From assembly GCF_004917065.1 (NCBI RefSeq), contig NZ_SSYA01000001.1, positions 1,682,161 to 1,746,160 of the forward strand: DNA of 64,000 bases. The letters are read 5' to 3'. The position numbers and the translations under genes are program-made. Positions 19,636-26,350 of the stretch are shown here, piece by piece. How positions within the stretch are numbered: position 1 is the first letter of the stretch; each line of letters begins with the position of its first letter. This stretch comes from Geomonas ferrireducens. GTDB taxonomy: Bacteria > Desulfobacterota > Desulfuromonadia > Geobacterales > Geobacteraceae. The notes below the pieces were generated by a model. It did no database searches. It had not been told where the DNA came from and saw only the letters and a program-made list of their open reading frames with translations.

Positions 19636-19657
19636 GTAAAAGGGGACAGGCTACTTT

Positions 19658-19758
19658 TCCCAACAAAAACTGGTAGAGACGGACTCCGCAGTCGGTAAGA
19701 GTTGATAACAGCCTGCAAGCGTTGGTTCGCTCCGCCGCTCACCAGCAGCCCGTTGGCG
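19658..19758 (+). other. attC-like recombination site 1
   Basis: The left box TCCCAAC leads to AACTGGTAGAGACGGA, which pairs imperfectly with TCCGCCGCTCACCAGC on the right before GTTGGCG. Length is 101 bases. The next gene starts 20 bases later, and the site orientation agrees with all cassette genes. Confidence 0.75.
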
Positions 19759-19778
19759 AAACAAAAGGAAAAGGCTAG

Positions 19779-20372
19779 ATGAGAGTAGTTAGCCAAAAAA
19801 GCAATTGGATTATCTTTGCAGGAGTCGCCCTGTTGGTTTCCACCGCATTTACAGAAAGTCTTTTGTCCTTGCTTGCCTTGGGTTTTTTGACCATTAGCTT
19901 GATAACTATTGGTATCAGATTGCTGAGGCAGAGATTGCAGCCCATGAAAGGGCTCATTTTATTGGTTGCTGGGGCTGTGATAAGTTTGTTTATTTTGACT
20001 GCATCATATTGGGTAATGTCCATAGATCCCACCTTTACAAAATCCAATGCTGATATCATAAAACGAAATATGAAGAGTCACAAATACGACCTAAAGCTAA
20101 AATCTAAAATTTCACAGCTGTATGCGAGCGACGTGTACAAAAACGATGGGGTATTAGTTAACTATTTGACTGAAACCGGAAAGTCTACTCCGTACCAGCC
20201 GACAAAAGAGGATATCGAGTCCAGAGATAATATTGCAAGATTAGATTGGATTATCAAAATTGCTCAAGGGCTCGCGCGCCCAACCTTCTATTGCTGGCTT
20301 GCGATAACTTTCTTCAGTGTCGCTGCCGGCCTTTTTACAAAAATACAAAGGAAAGGCGCCGGTCCAGAGTAA
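19779..20372 (+). CDS. Cassette-encoded membrane protein, DGVxxNY family
   Basis: A 197-residue protein with hydrophobic segments near residues 9-26, 28-46 and 58-80, a soluble part and a last segment near 168-187. It is a paralogue of the protein at 17,984: DGVLVNY (123-129), GK (134-135) and YQPT (139-142) have the same spacing, and both end with FYxW, then SxxAGLxT. No named family is recognised. The gene follows attC-like site 1 after 20 bases with AGGAAAAGG before ATG, and site 2 lies downstream. Codon use is AT-rich. A membrane sensor or effector is possible but unproven. Confidence 0.75.
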   Translation: MRVVSQKSNWIIFAGVALLVSTAFTESLLSLLALGFLTISLITIGIRLLRQRLQPMKGLILLVAGAVISLFILTASYWVMSIDPTFTKSNADIIKRNMKSHKYDLKLKSKISQLYASDVYKNDGVLVNYLTETGKSTPYQPTKEDIESRDNIARLDWIIKIAQGLARPTFYCWLAITFFSVAAGLFTKIQRKGAGPE

Positions 20373-20428
20373 CGTAATCCAGGATGGGTGGGTAAAAAGG
20401 CGTATCGCCACAGATGGCGGAGGCGAGA

Positions 20429-20490
20429 GCCCAACAACGACCTTAGACTTGGACGGCTAACGCCGCCGGTCAAGGCCGCCTCCGTTGGAC
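20429..20490 (+). other. attC-like recombination site 2 (short classical form)
   Basis: GCCCAAC fits RYYYAAC and GTTGGAC fits GTTRRRY exactly. Between them GACGGC-TAAC-GCCGCCGGTC gives the apical stem of a typical 62-base attC. This is the best single match to the integron consensus in the window. Confidence 0.85.
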
Positions 20491-20520
20491 AGGAACTGAG
20501 ATCTCAAAAAGGCGAAGATA

Positions 20521-20799
20521 ATGGATGCAGAAAAACCGAAACAGGATGAAAAAGTTCCGGATGTGGACGAGTTTGAAAGGCTCCTGCAGGAGAGATTCAG
20601 CCAATGGAGCCAACCGTTCATCTGCCCTTTCTGTGGGAAAACGGATTGCAAGCGATTTTGGCACTTTGTAAAGCTTTCCACTGTTTCACGCTCTTACCTA
20701 AGACCAAAGCATTTCTACCTTCTTTACGGACTATTTTTCTTTGTGATCGTGATCATTTTGGCGCTGTACATGGGATTTCAAGTGATAATGCAGAAATGA
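20521..20799 (+). CDS. Small cassette protein with zinc-finger-like motif and C-terminal helix
   Basis: A 92-residue protein beginning MDAEKPKQDEK. Residues 34-50 carry CPFCGKTDCKRFWHF, in which CxxC and later Cys/His could bind a metal. A single hydrophobic helix (FYLLYGLFFFVIVIILALYMGF) closes the protein, so it is probably tail-anchored with the acidic N-terminus in the cytoplasm. It starts 31 bases after attC-like site 2, with AAGGCGAAGATA before ATG. I know no named family. Confidence 0.65.
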   Translation: MDAEKPKQDEKVPDVDEFERLLQERFSQWSQPFICPFCGKTDCKRFWHFVKLSTVSRSYLRPKHFYLLYGLFFFVIVIILALYMGFQVIMQK

Positions 20800-20853
20800 T
20801 GCACAACAAGAAGTTCCGGGGACACGATACCCATAAGAGGAATAAATTACGGA

Positions 20854-20955
20854 TCCCAACCACAACGGGTGGAGACGGATTCCGCGAGTCAGTAGGAGCG
20901 AGGAGAAGCCTGTGAGAGCAAGGTCGCTCCGCCGCTCACCCGCAACCCGTTGGAC
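20854..20955 (+). other. attC-like recombination site 3
   Basis: TCCCAAC, then CGGGTGGAGACGGA, pairs with TCCGCCGCTCACCCG and GTTGGAC (a consensus right box). Length is 102 bases, and the arms are nearly identical to sites 1 and 4. Confidence 0.8.
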
Positions 20956-20970
20956 AGGTAATGGACTGAA

Positions 20971-21240
20971 ATGAGTCTTCAACATCAAGATGAAATTTAC
21001 CTGCCTTCTTGGATCGGCAAACTCTGCGGCGTGTTGGTTGTTATTGTCGCGTTCGGAATCATGTACTATGGCGTGGTAAAGGGCATCATCAATAAAGAAA
21101 TTCAGTACACAACAAAAGCTGGAAAAGTCGGAACTGTAAAAGGATTTATGGCAGTTGCACTGGGTGGCATCTATTGCGGTTTCGGAATTATTTTTCTGCG
21201 ACTAGCCGCTTTGATTTTCCGGAGCAGCAAGAAGAATTGA
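20971..21240 (+). CDS. Small two-helix cassette membrane protein
   Basis: An 89-residue protein with hydrophobic segments at about 14-38 (IGKLCGVLVVIVAFGIMYYG) and 59-83, joined by a polar loop rich in Thr and Lys. No signal peptide or known motif. It begins 15 bases after the right box of attC-like site 3 and ends just before an attC remnant. The ribosome site is weak. AT-rich codon use fits the other cassettes. Function unknown. Confidence 0.65.
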   Translation: MSLQHQDEIYLPSWIGKLCGVLVVIVAFGIMYYGVVKGIINKEIQYTTKAGKVGTVKGFMAVALGGIYCGFGIIFLRLAALIFRSSKKN

Positions 21241-21250
21241 GCAGGAGTGA

Positions 21251-21295
21251 GCCCAACCAGAACTGGTGGGTCTTATTGTTTTGGTGGGGGGGCTT
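21251..21295 (+). other. attC remnant (5' half)
   Basis: GCCCAACCAGAACTGGTGGG matches the left box and left arm of the long attC form, right after the gene's stop. No GTTRRRY box or right arm follows, so it appears truncated. Confidence 0.55.
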
Positions 21296-21323
21296 CAGAT
21301 AAACACAGAAGACAAGGATTGAA

Positions 21324-21512
21324 ATGTGCAGAGGTTGTTTAGATAAAGTAAAAAACTTTCTGAAAAACAAATACGTAGGCGAAGCGTTCGGCCTTGCCCT
21401 TCTGATTCTGTGTGTCACAGCACTTACCATAGGACCAGCATTTTTGCATGCGCACGCGATGCTCATAATAATCCTGCTGCTCGTTGTCATTGTAATAAGC
21501 GGGGCAATCTAA
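21324..21512 (+). CDS. Very small cassette membrane protein
   Basis: Sixty-two residues: a short amphipathic start with CxxC (MCRGCLDKVKNFLKNK) and then two adjacent hydrophobic segments (FGLALLILCVTALTIG and AMLIIILLLVVIVISG). AAGGA stands five bases before ATG. It lies between an attC remnant and attC-like site 4. Size and composition leave the coding call less certain than for its neighbours, but the ribosome site and position support it. Confidence 0.5.
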   Translation: MCRGCLDKVKNFLKNKYVGEAFGLALLILCVTALTIGPAFLHAHAMLIIILLLVVIVISGAI

Positions 21513-21575
21513 GATTTCGTAACACTTGGCAAGTTCGGGTTTTGATTAGTCATGAATATGCTAAGGGTAGGGAGC

Positions 21576-21677
21576 GACCAACTAAAACGGGTGGAGACGG
21601 ACTACGCTGGTCGGCATAAAGCTGATGGATGTTTCAGAAGGTTTGACGCTCCGCCGCTCACCCGCAGCCCGTTATGT
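21576..21677 (+). other. attC-like recombination site 4
   Basis: GACCAAC, then CGGGTGGAGACGGA, pairs with TCCGCCGCTCACCCG and GTTATGT. The right box departs from consensus at one position, but the arms match site 3. Confidence 0.7.
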
Positions 21678-21733
21678 CAGAGAACCCAAAATATTGAGAG
21701 TATGACTGTTCTGATAGGTCTGAGGTTAAGTAT

Positions 21734-22390
21734 ATGACACGAAGTCAGCATCTTCGACGCGTAGCGATTCTCTGTTGTCACTGCCTTCGTAACTTAGCCT
21801 TCTACAAAGCTGGATGGCATAATGGAAAATCAAAATTAAAAGGCCAATTTGGGCGGAACGTAAATAGCAACTTCCTTGACATCGCTGTTCTTGAGTGGTG
21901 CAAGCTTTTCGCTGATACCCGTGGAAAGCATTTTTGGCGTAAGGCCATCTCAGGTGATGTGAGTTTTCAGAATTCCTTATTGGCGGAACTCGGACTGACG
22001 GAGGCGGGGGGAAAGGCGGGGTCAGGCCAGACTTTTGGACATTTGAGCGGATTGGAACGTCCGAATGTCGAGCCTGACCCCAATGACATTGACTGCAAAC
22101 CTTACACGTATCCGTTTGCGCTCCCGGTGTTGAACTTGATGTCGAGAGACGAAAAAATGAAAAAAGGTAGAAAAATCGTAGAAGGACTCGATCGAGGAAA
22201 ACTCGCAGTCGCTTAGGAACAGATAGGAAGAAGAGAAGAGGCTGATGAACAGTGGCGACTGGCACAAGTGTTATTGAAACGGTCGACAATTGAAGCCACG
22301 AAAGGGACAGTTCAGAGGCTACTCCAATCTGAGAGCGAACCACTGCACAAGCAGGCGGAGGACGCCATTCTTGGACCTGACAATAAGTGA
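21734..22390 (+). pseudogene. Cassette gene interrupted by an amber codon and a REP insertion
   Basis: The frame starts at ATG 21734 after GAGG and reads 160 residues to TAG at 22214-22216. The same frame then stays open for another 57 codons to TGA at 22388, two bases before the next attC box, where cassette genes normally end. A 64-bp palindromic element occupies 22018-22081 inside it and is read through in frame. Before that element the protein (CLRNLAFYKAGW, LDIAVLEWCKLFADTRGKHFW) looks like a genuine small globular protein that I cannot name. I read it as a decayed gene; a functional 160-residue product is the alternative. Confidence 0.6.
22018..22081. repeat. 64-bp palindromic REP-like element, copy 1
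   Basis: GGGGTCAGGC and GCCTGACCCC are perfect ten-base outer arms; GACATT/AATGTC and CGGA/TCCG pair inside. It is 64 bases like the copy at 22,472, and AAAGGC precedes both. Confidence 0.85.
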
Positions 22391-22391
22391 T

Positions 22392-22450
22392 GTCCAACCA
22401 GACGGGTAGAGACAGACGGCTACGCGCCGCTCACCCTGAAGACGTTGGCC
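22392..22450 (+). other. attC-like recombination site 5 (short form)
   Basis: GTCCAAC fits RYYYAAC; GACGGGTAGAGAC... pairs with GCCGCTCACCC; GTTGGCC closes the site. Length is 59 bases, with ACGGC-TACG-CGCCG at the apex, a classical arrangement. Confidence 0.8.
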
Positions 22451-22471
22451 AGGAACAAATGAAGAAAAGGC

Positions 22472-22535
22472 GGGGGCAGGCCATACTTTTGGACATTTGA
22501 GCGGATTGGAATGTCCAAATGTCGAGCCTGACCCT
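22472..22535. repeat. 64-bp palindromic REP-like element, copy 2
   Basis: Nearly identical to 22018-22081, with a few substitutions in the arms and loop. It lies just after ATG 22459 (MKKRRGQ...), which may be the original start of the next cassette gene. Confidence 0.85.
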
Positions 22536-22565
22536 ACTGACCCATGGCGCAAATGGACATATCCT

Positions 22566-23516
22566 ATGCTCATCGAAAAAATCTTTCCTGCTGTGGTAGG
22601 CGAAAAATGCACATTGCTCAAATGCCTGTTCGAGGAAGGAGAAAAACGTGGCTTTTCGAACGAAGACACAGAAGCAATTGTATCCATGGTTCCCAAAACC
22701 CTTGTTGATGCAGGTGCTTTCTTAGACAAGATGACAGGATTGTGGCGCTATGAGTTTGGAGTGCCATATGACATCGCGGGAAATCTTGTTTGGGGTACAC
22801 ACATGTGGATTCCCATAGAGAACCTATTCACAACACTTCTTTGTGCTCACTTTCACATTCCGGAAGGCAAGCGGGTCACCTACCTTGCGGAATTGGCAGA
22901 CCCTATGAAACACCAGAACAAGCTTGTGGAGATGATTCCGGTAGCCAAAGTAGGTTCCAATGCACCGATTGATTTTGAGGTGTCTGGACTAGGATCCGGA
23001 AATCGCACAGTGGATTGGGTAATCGGACCACAGGATGGTCGCATCGTATTACTCGATGTGAAGAGACGGACAGCCGATTTCATCGAACAAACTGAAAGAA
23101 TTGATTCGGGAAAAGTAGCACCAGAGCCGAGCCATAACCCGGAGCTGTTATTCCGAAGTGTGGAACAAAAGTTTATCCCGGCTGATCCTGACTTGCAGCT
23201 TCAAGGAGCGTGGATCGTCACTGACATAAGGCAGGAAGAAAGTCAGCTCATGCAGGCCTTTGCCGGCCTTGACGCAAATAAAGTGCATTTCGCAATACTT
23301 GGGGACTGGGAATCCGACGTGTATGTACTATCAAGACGGGACATTGATAAGCTGTTCCTACTCGAAATGTTTCGAACTTCAACCGCTTTATATTCCAAAG
23401 GCCCTGTGAAGGATGAGGGTGCAGCGGACTATAATCAGAAAAGGAATTGCCAACCAATTGGCGGCACACAGGCGCTCAACGGTGAGCCGTATCGTAGGTG
23501 CGGTGCCAGGTCTTGA
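22566..23516 (+). CDS. Cassette-encoded protein with possible PD-(D/E)XK nuclease-like core
   Basis: About 316 residues from ATG 22566; the frame is open from 22497 but that part is read from the REP-like copy 2. A central stretch reads VDWVIGPQDG, then IVLLDVKRRTADF: an Asp, a turn, and a strand ending D-V-K, the pattern of PD-(D/E)XK enzymes. The upstream acidic residue cannot be fixed by eye. The last ~20 residues overlap another palindrome (23503-23564), so the C-terminus may be altered. No ribosome site precedes 22566. A nuclease role is inference only. Confidence 0.6.
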   Translation: MLIEKIFPAVVGEKCTLLKCLFEEGEKRGFSNEDTEAIVSMVPKTLVDAGAFLDKMTGLWRYEFGVPYDIAGNLVWGTHMWIPIENLFTTLLCAHFHIPEGKRVTYLAELADPMKHQNKLVEMIPVAKVGSNAPIDFEVSGLGSGNRTVDWVIGPQDGRIVLLDVKRRTADFIEQTERIDSGKVAPEPSHNPELLFRSVEQKFIPADPDLQLQGAWIVTDIRQEESQLMQAFAGLDANKVHFAILGDWESDVYVLSRRDIDKLFLLEMFRTSTALYSKGPVKDEGAADYNQKRNCQPIGGTQALNGEPYRRCGARS

Positions 23517-23564
23517 AATATGAGGTCTTGCCGTCGGGGGGACTGATTTTTCAAGGCCCGGCAC
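23503..23564. repeat. 62-bp palindromic element overlapping a cassette gene end
   Basis: GTGCC-AGG-TCTTGAAA pairs with TTTTCAAGG-CCC-GGCAC. It differs in sequence from the 64-bp elements but has the same size and also lies at a cassette boundary. Confidence 0.7.
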
Positions 23565-23664
23565 AGTCAGCAGCAAATTCATTATTTGGTAAATGCCTGT
23601 CTCATTGTTGGATTGTCTTACCCCCTCTTGAGCGTAAACTACTTGAAAGAAACCGAGGCTAGTT

Positions 23665-23934
23665 TTGTTAAGTTCGAGTGAAGTTTTAGGTGCGGTCGGT
23701 TTTAGCTTGGTCAGTCTTGCGCTGCTTTTGCACTGGCTCCCTCATATTAGCATGGTGCGCTGGTCTATGGAGATTCGGAAGTGCATGATGGAGGATCAGG
23801 AAGTCCAGGCAGATTCACGAAAATTTGACCAGTTGAAACGGGAAGTGCATGTTTACGAAGTTAGACGACCAATTTACGCAAAGGTTCTCTTTGTTCTTGG
23901 CGTTGTCATAATTGTGTTTAGCTTTATTTGCTGA
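23665..23934 (+). CDS. Small two-helix cassette membrane protein
   Basis: Eighty-nine residues: a first hydrophobic segment (LGAVGFSLVSLALLLHWL), a charged middle (MEIRKCMMEDQEVQADSRKFDQLKREV) likely helical, and a last segment (AKVLFVLGVVIIVFSFIC). The start is TTG 23665 preceded by GAGG; an ATG at 23752 would remove the first segment and is less likely. attC-like site 6 follows. The gap upstream (23565-23664) shows no gene. Function unknown. Confidence 0.55.
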   Translation: MLSSSEVLGAVGFSLVSLALLLHWLPHISMVRWSMEIRKCMMEDQEVQADSRKFDQLKREVHVYEVRRPIYAKVLFVLGVVIIVFSFIC

Positions 23935-24009
23935 GAGATCCCCTTGATACGTTTAGGGGGGGCACCCGGAGAATGTGATGGTGCTCTCGACTTCCAGAGC
24001 GACAGCATG

Positions 24010-24110
24010 TCCCAACAAAAACTGGTAGAGACAGACTCCGCAGTCGGCAAGAGTTGGTAACAGTCTGCAAGGGACGGTTCGCTTCGCCAACCACCAGCAG
24101 TCCGTTACGA
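24010..24110 (+). other. attC-like recombination site 6
   Basis: TCCCAAC and AACTGGTAGAGACAGA on the left, CGCCAACCACCAGC and GTTACGA on the right; very close to site 1 over its full 101 bases. Changes in the right arm weaken the pairing. Confidence 0.7.
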
Positions 24111-24127
24111 ACGGTAAAGGACCATCT

Positions 24128-24763
24128 ATGTCTAGAGCAAAATGTCTGCTTGGGATTGTTCTCTGGCTTTTGGGTACCCAGATGTGTTTCGCAGAGCTAT
24201 ATCAGTACACTGATAATAATGGGGTTATCCATTTCACTGATGATCCGGCGAAAGTACCCGCCAGACATAGAGATGTGAAACAGAATGAGCCCTCTTTGTC
24301 TTTAAGTGATAAGAACATGGTTAAGCACTTAATGGAGAAAGATGGAACAAAGGACGCACCAGTTAAAAATATTACCGAATTTAAGAAAACACTGAAAGAC
24401 TTTAGTTCCAGTTATAAAGAAAAATATGATGATCCAGATCAAAAGCCAGATTCAAGGTTGAGTACACCTGAAGGAACTTTAAGATTATTCCTGTCAGGGC
24501 TAAGACAAAGAAATCTGAATGACATCAGAGCTTCTATCACTAGCCGTCTGTGGAATAGTTCTGGCAACCTTTTTAACAAACTTAGTGCTAAGCAATTCTC
24601 TGACTTCGAAAAATTAATTTCAAAACGCAAAATGGAGAAGAAAGAACAAACTGAACATTATGTCATATTTGCGCTTATAGACACCCTAAATGGTCAAGAA
24701 GTTGAAGTTGGGACTGTAGAAATAATTAATCTGTTCGGAAATTGGAAAGTCAATAGGCTATAA
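24128..24763 (+). CDS. Exported DUF4124-type protein (last cassette gene)
   Basis: A 211-residue protein with a signal peptide (SRAKCLLGIVLWLLGTQMCFA) followed by a DUF4124-like motif, LYQYTDNNGVIHFTDDPAKVP, found in many envelope proteins of unknown role. After a Lys-rich linker comes a second domain (about residues 120-211, starting STPEGTLRLFLSGLRQRN) that resembles NTF2-like or DUF4878 folds. AAAGGA precedes ATG by seven bases, and attC-like site 6 lies 17 bases upstream. No attC was found after it, so the array ends here or has decayed. Confidence 0.75.
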   Translation: MSRAKCLLGIVLWLLGTQMCFAELYQYTDNNGVIHFTDDPAKVPARHRDVKQNEPSLSLSDKNMVKHLMEKDGTKDAPVKNITEFKKTLKDFSSSYKEKYDDPDQKPDSRLSTPEGTLRLFLSGLRQRNLNDIRASITSRLWNSSGNLFNKLSAKQFSDFEKLISKRKMEKKEQTEHYVIFALIDTLNGQEVEVGTVEIINLFGNWKVNRL

Positions 24764-24874
24764 CCATGGCAGGGGCAGACGTTATTGATACATTCGGTGG
24801 GAAAGTAGAGAAAAGGTTCAAATATTAACAACTCACTCCGCTGTTTTTATGGCGTTGGAAAAAGTGATGGAATC

Positions 24875-24910
24875 AAAAGGGGCTGATTTCTAGAATCAGC
24901 CCCTTTCTTT
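24875..24910. terminator. Bidirectional terminator
   Basis: AAAGGGGCTGATT and AATCAGCCCCTTT form a long stem with A-rich and T-rich flanks. It lies between the last cassette gene and the leftward CARDB fragment and could serve both. Confidence 0.8.
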
Positions 24911-24948
24911 ATCCAACTTAAAAGTCTTTTTTGCAGTCTCTCGAATAG

Positions 24949-25231
24949 TTACTGGGTAATACTTATGCTCCGGGCGTAGATATTGTTTGTCTCGTTCTTC
25001 TCGGCAACCGTGTTGTCGGAATCGGCCACGGCGATGATGTAATAGGTTCCCACCGCGATTCCGGCGGGGATCGTCACGTTGGTGCTGCCGTTTTGACTGC
25101 TGCCTGCAGCGATCGCGGGCACGAAACGGTTCCCGAGGTAAATGTCGCTGGCGTCAAGCGTGTTGTTGGTGGAAAAGTACAACTTGGTGGTGGAAGTCCC
25201 GGCGTCGGCCGTGCTGCCGTCGTAGATGGCA
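24949..25231 (-). pseudogene. CARDB-domain protein fragment cut by a transposable element
   Basis: The leftward frame reads PAIYDGSTADAGTSTTKLYFS, continues through a full CARDB repeat (VTIPAGIAVGTYYIIAVADS and NETNNIYARSISITQ) and stops at 24949. CARDB domains are beta-sandwich adhesion modules of large secreted proteins. Upstream the frame runs straight into the G-tract at 25232 that begins the transposase element, so the rest of the gene and its start are missing. The GC-rich codons are host-like, unlike the cassettes. Confidence 0.8.
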
Positions 25232-25279
25232 GGGGGGGACAGTGGTAAGTTGTGTAAGTTGTAAGGCCCTGGAGGGTGT

Positions 25280-26251
25280 ATGCCGAGACAAGCTCGACTG
25301 GATGCCCCTGGTTTAGTTCATCACGTCATGGCACGTGGTATCGAAGATCAATTGATTTTCCGCGACGACAAAGATCGGGAATGTTTTCTCGCACGTTTAG
25401 CAGAAATTGTGAGTTCAGCGGGCGGCGCCAATCTTTATGCCTGGGCACTTATGTCCAACCATTTTCATTTGTTGATCCGCACAGGTGAACACTTGTTGTC
25501 ACCAATCATGCAGCGGTTGATGACGGGACACGCCGTCAGCTACAACAATCGTTATCGAAGGAAGGGGCATCTTTTTCAAAACCGATTCAAAAGTATCGTT
25601 GTGGAAGAGGAAACCTACTTTCTGGAGCTGCTAGCTTACATTCATCTGAATCCTGCTCGTGTTGGCATTGTGAACAGCATGGCAGCGTTAGCACACTACC
25701 GGTACACAGGTCACGCTGTTATCATGGGGAGAAGGCAGTATCCTATTCAAGATTTAGGGCCTGTCCTTGAACGGTTCTCTGCGACTCTACCCAAGGCGAG
25801 AGCTGAATACGAGGATTTCGTGGCGGTACGGTTTGCACAGGGGACGAGGGATGAACTACGAGGCGGAGGCTTAATCCGTAGTGCTGGCGGTGTGTCCAAG
25901 CTGCTTCTTAGAGATGTAGAGGATCGTGAGGCATCGGACGAAAGGATTTTAGGCAGCGGTGATTTCGTTGAGTCTATTTTAGGACAATGCGAGCCTGAGG
26001 AACCTTCCAACAGCATCTCGATCGATGAAGTTTTATCAGAGGTTTCGGTTAGAACGGGAGTAAGTTCTGAAGAGATCATCGGTGCTAGTCGCAGCCATAT
26101 AATTGCCAAGGCCCGACGTGAGTTTTATCTTTGTGCTCACGAAAAGACAGGAGCCACTCTAGCAGCGTTGGCAAAGATGACTGGGCGCACCCACGTTGCT
26201 GTGTTCCTGGCAATAGAGGAGGCGAAGAAGGACAGATCTGGAGGCCAATAA
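25280..26251 (+). CDS. REP-associated tyrosine transposase (Y1 / IS200-like)
   Basis: A 323-residue protein. Residues 1-150 are the Y1 transposase domain: MPRQARLDAPGLVHHVMARG, the HUH metal motif in SNHFHLL, a tyrosine-rich segment with GHLFQNRF, and LLAYIHLNPARVG. These enzymes nick single-stranded DNA through a tyrosine. The C-terminal ~90 residues (LSEVSVRTGVSSEEIIGASR, then LAKMTGRTHVAVFLAI) resemble the DnaA-type helix-turn-helix carried by longer members. GGAGG precedes ATG 25280. The last codons and stop lie inside the first copy of the 51-bp terminal repeat. It appears intact. Confidence 0.9.
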   Translation: MPRQARLDAPGLVHHVMARGIEDQLIFRDDKDRECFLARLAEIVSSAGGANLYAWALMSNHFHLLIRTGEHLLSPIMQRLMTGHAVSYNNRYRRKGHLFQNRFKSIVVEEETYFLELLAYIHLNPARVGIVNSMAALAHYRYTGHAVIMGRRQYPIQDLGPVLERFSATLPKARAEYEDFVAVRFAQGTRDELRGGGLIRSAGGVSKLLLRDVEDREASDERILGSGDFVESILGQCEPEEPSNSISIDEVLSEVSVRTGVSSEEIIGASRSHIIAKARREFYLCAHEKTGATLAALAKMTGRTHVAVFLAIEEAKKDRSGGQ

Positions 26252-26335
26252 CTTACACAACTTACCACTGTCCCCCCGGTCCCCAGATCTGGAGGCCAAT
26301 AACTTACACAACTTACCACTGTCCCCCCGGTCCCC
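26234..26335. repeat. 51-bp tandem duplication at the element's right end
   Basis: Two units beginning AGATCTGGAGGCCAATAACT follow each other directly. The first contains the transposase stop codon; both contain the inverted end sequence. Confidence 0.9.
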
Positions 26336-26350
26336 CCGGTCCCCCCGGTC

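Larger units (their letters stand above)
25232..26350 (+). mobile_element. REP-associated tyrosine transposase element
   Basis: The left end GGGGGGGACAGTGGTAAG (25232 on, continuing TTGTGTAAGTT) reappears inverted on the right as AACTTACACAACTTACCA, then CTGTCCCCCC (26250-26277). The right end is a 51-bp unit repeated in tandem (26234-26284, 26285-26335), followed by CCCCCCGGT repeats to about 26350. The element separates a CARDB fragment from a toxin fragment. Inverted REP-type ends around a TnpA-REP gene are known for this class. Confidence 0.75.

Noticed and set aside
23606..23612. GTTGGAT as an attC right box
   Set aside because: It fits GTTRRRY, but no matching left box or arms stand at a plausible distance.
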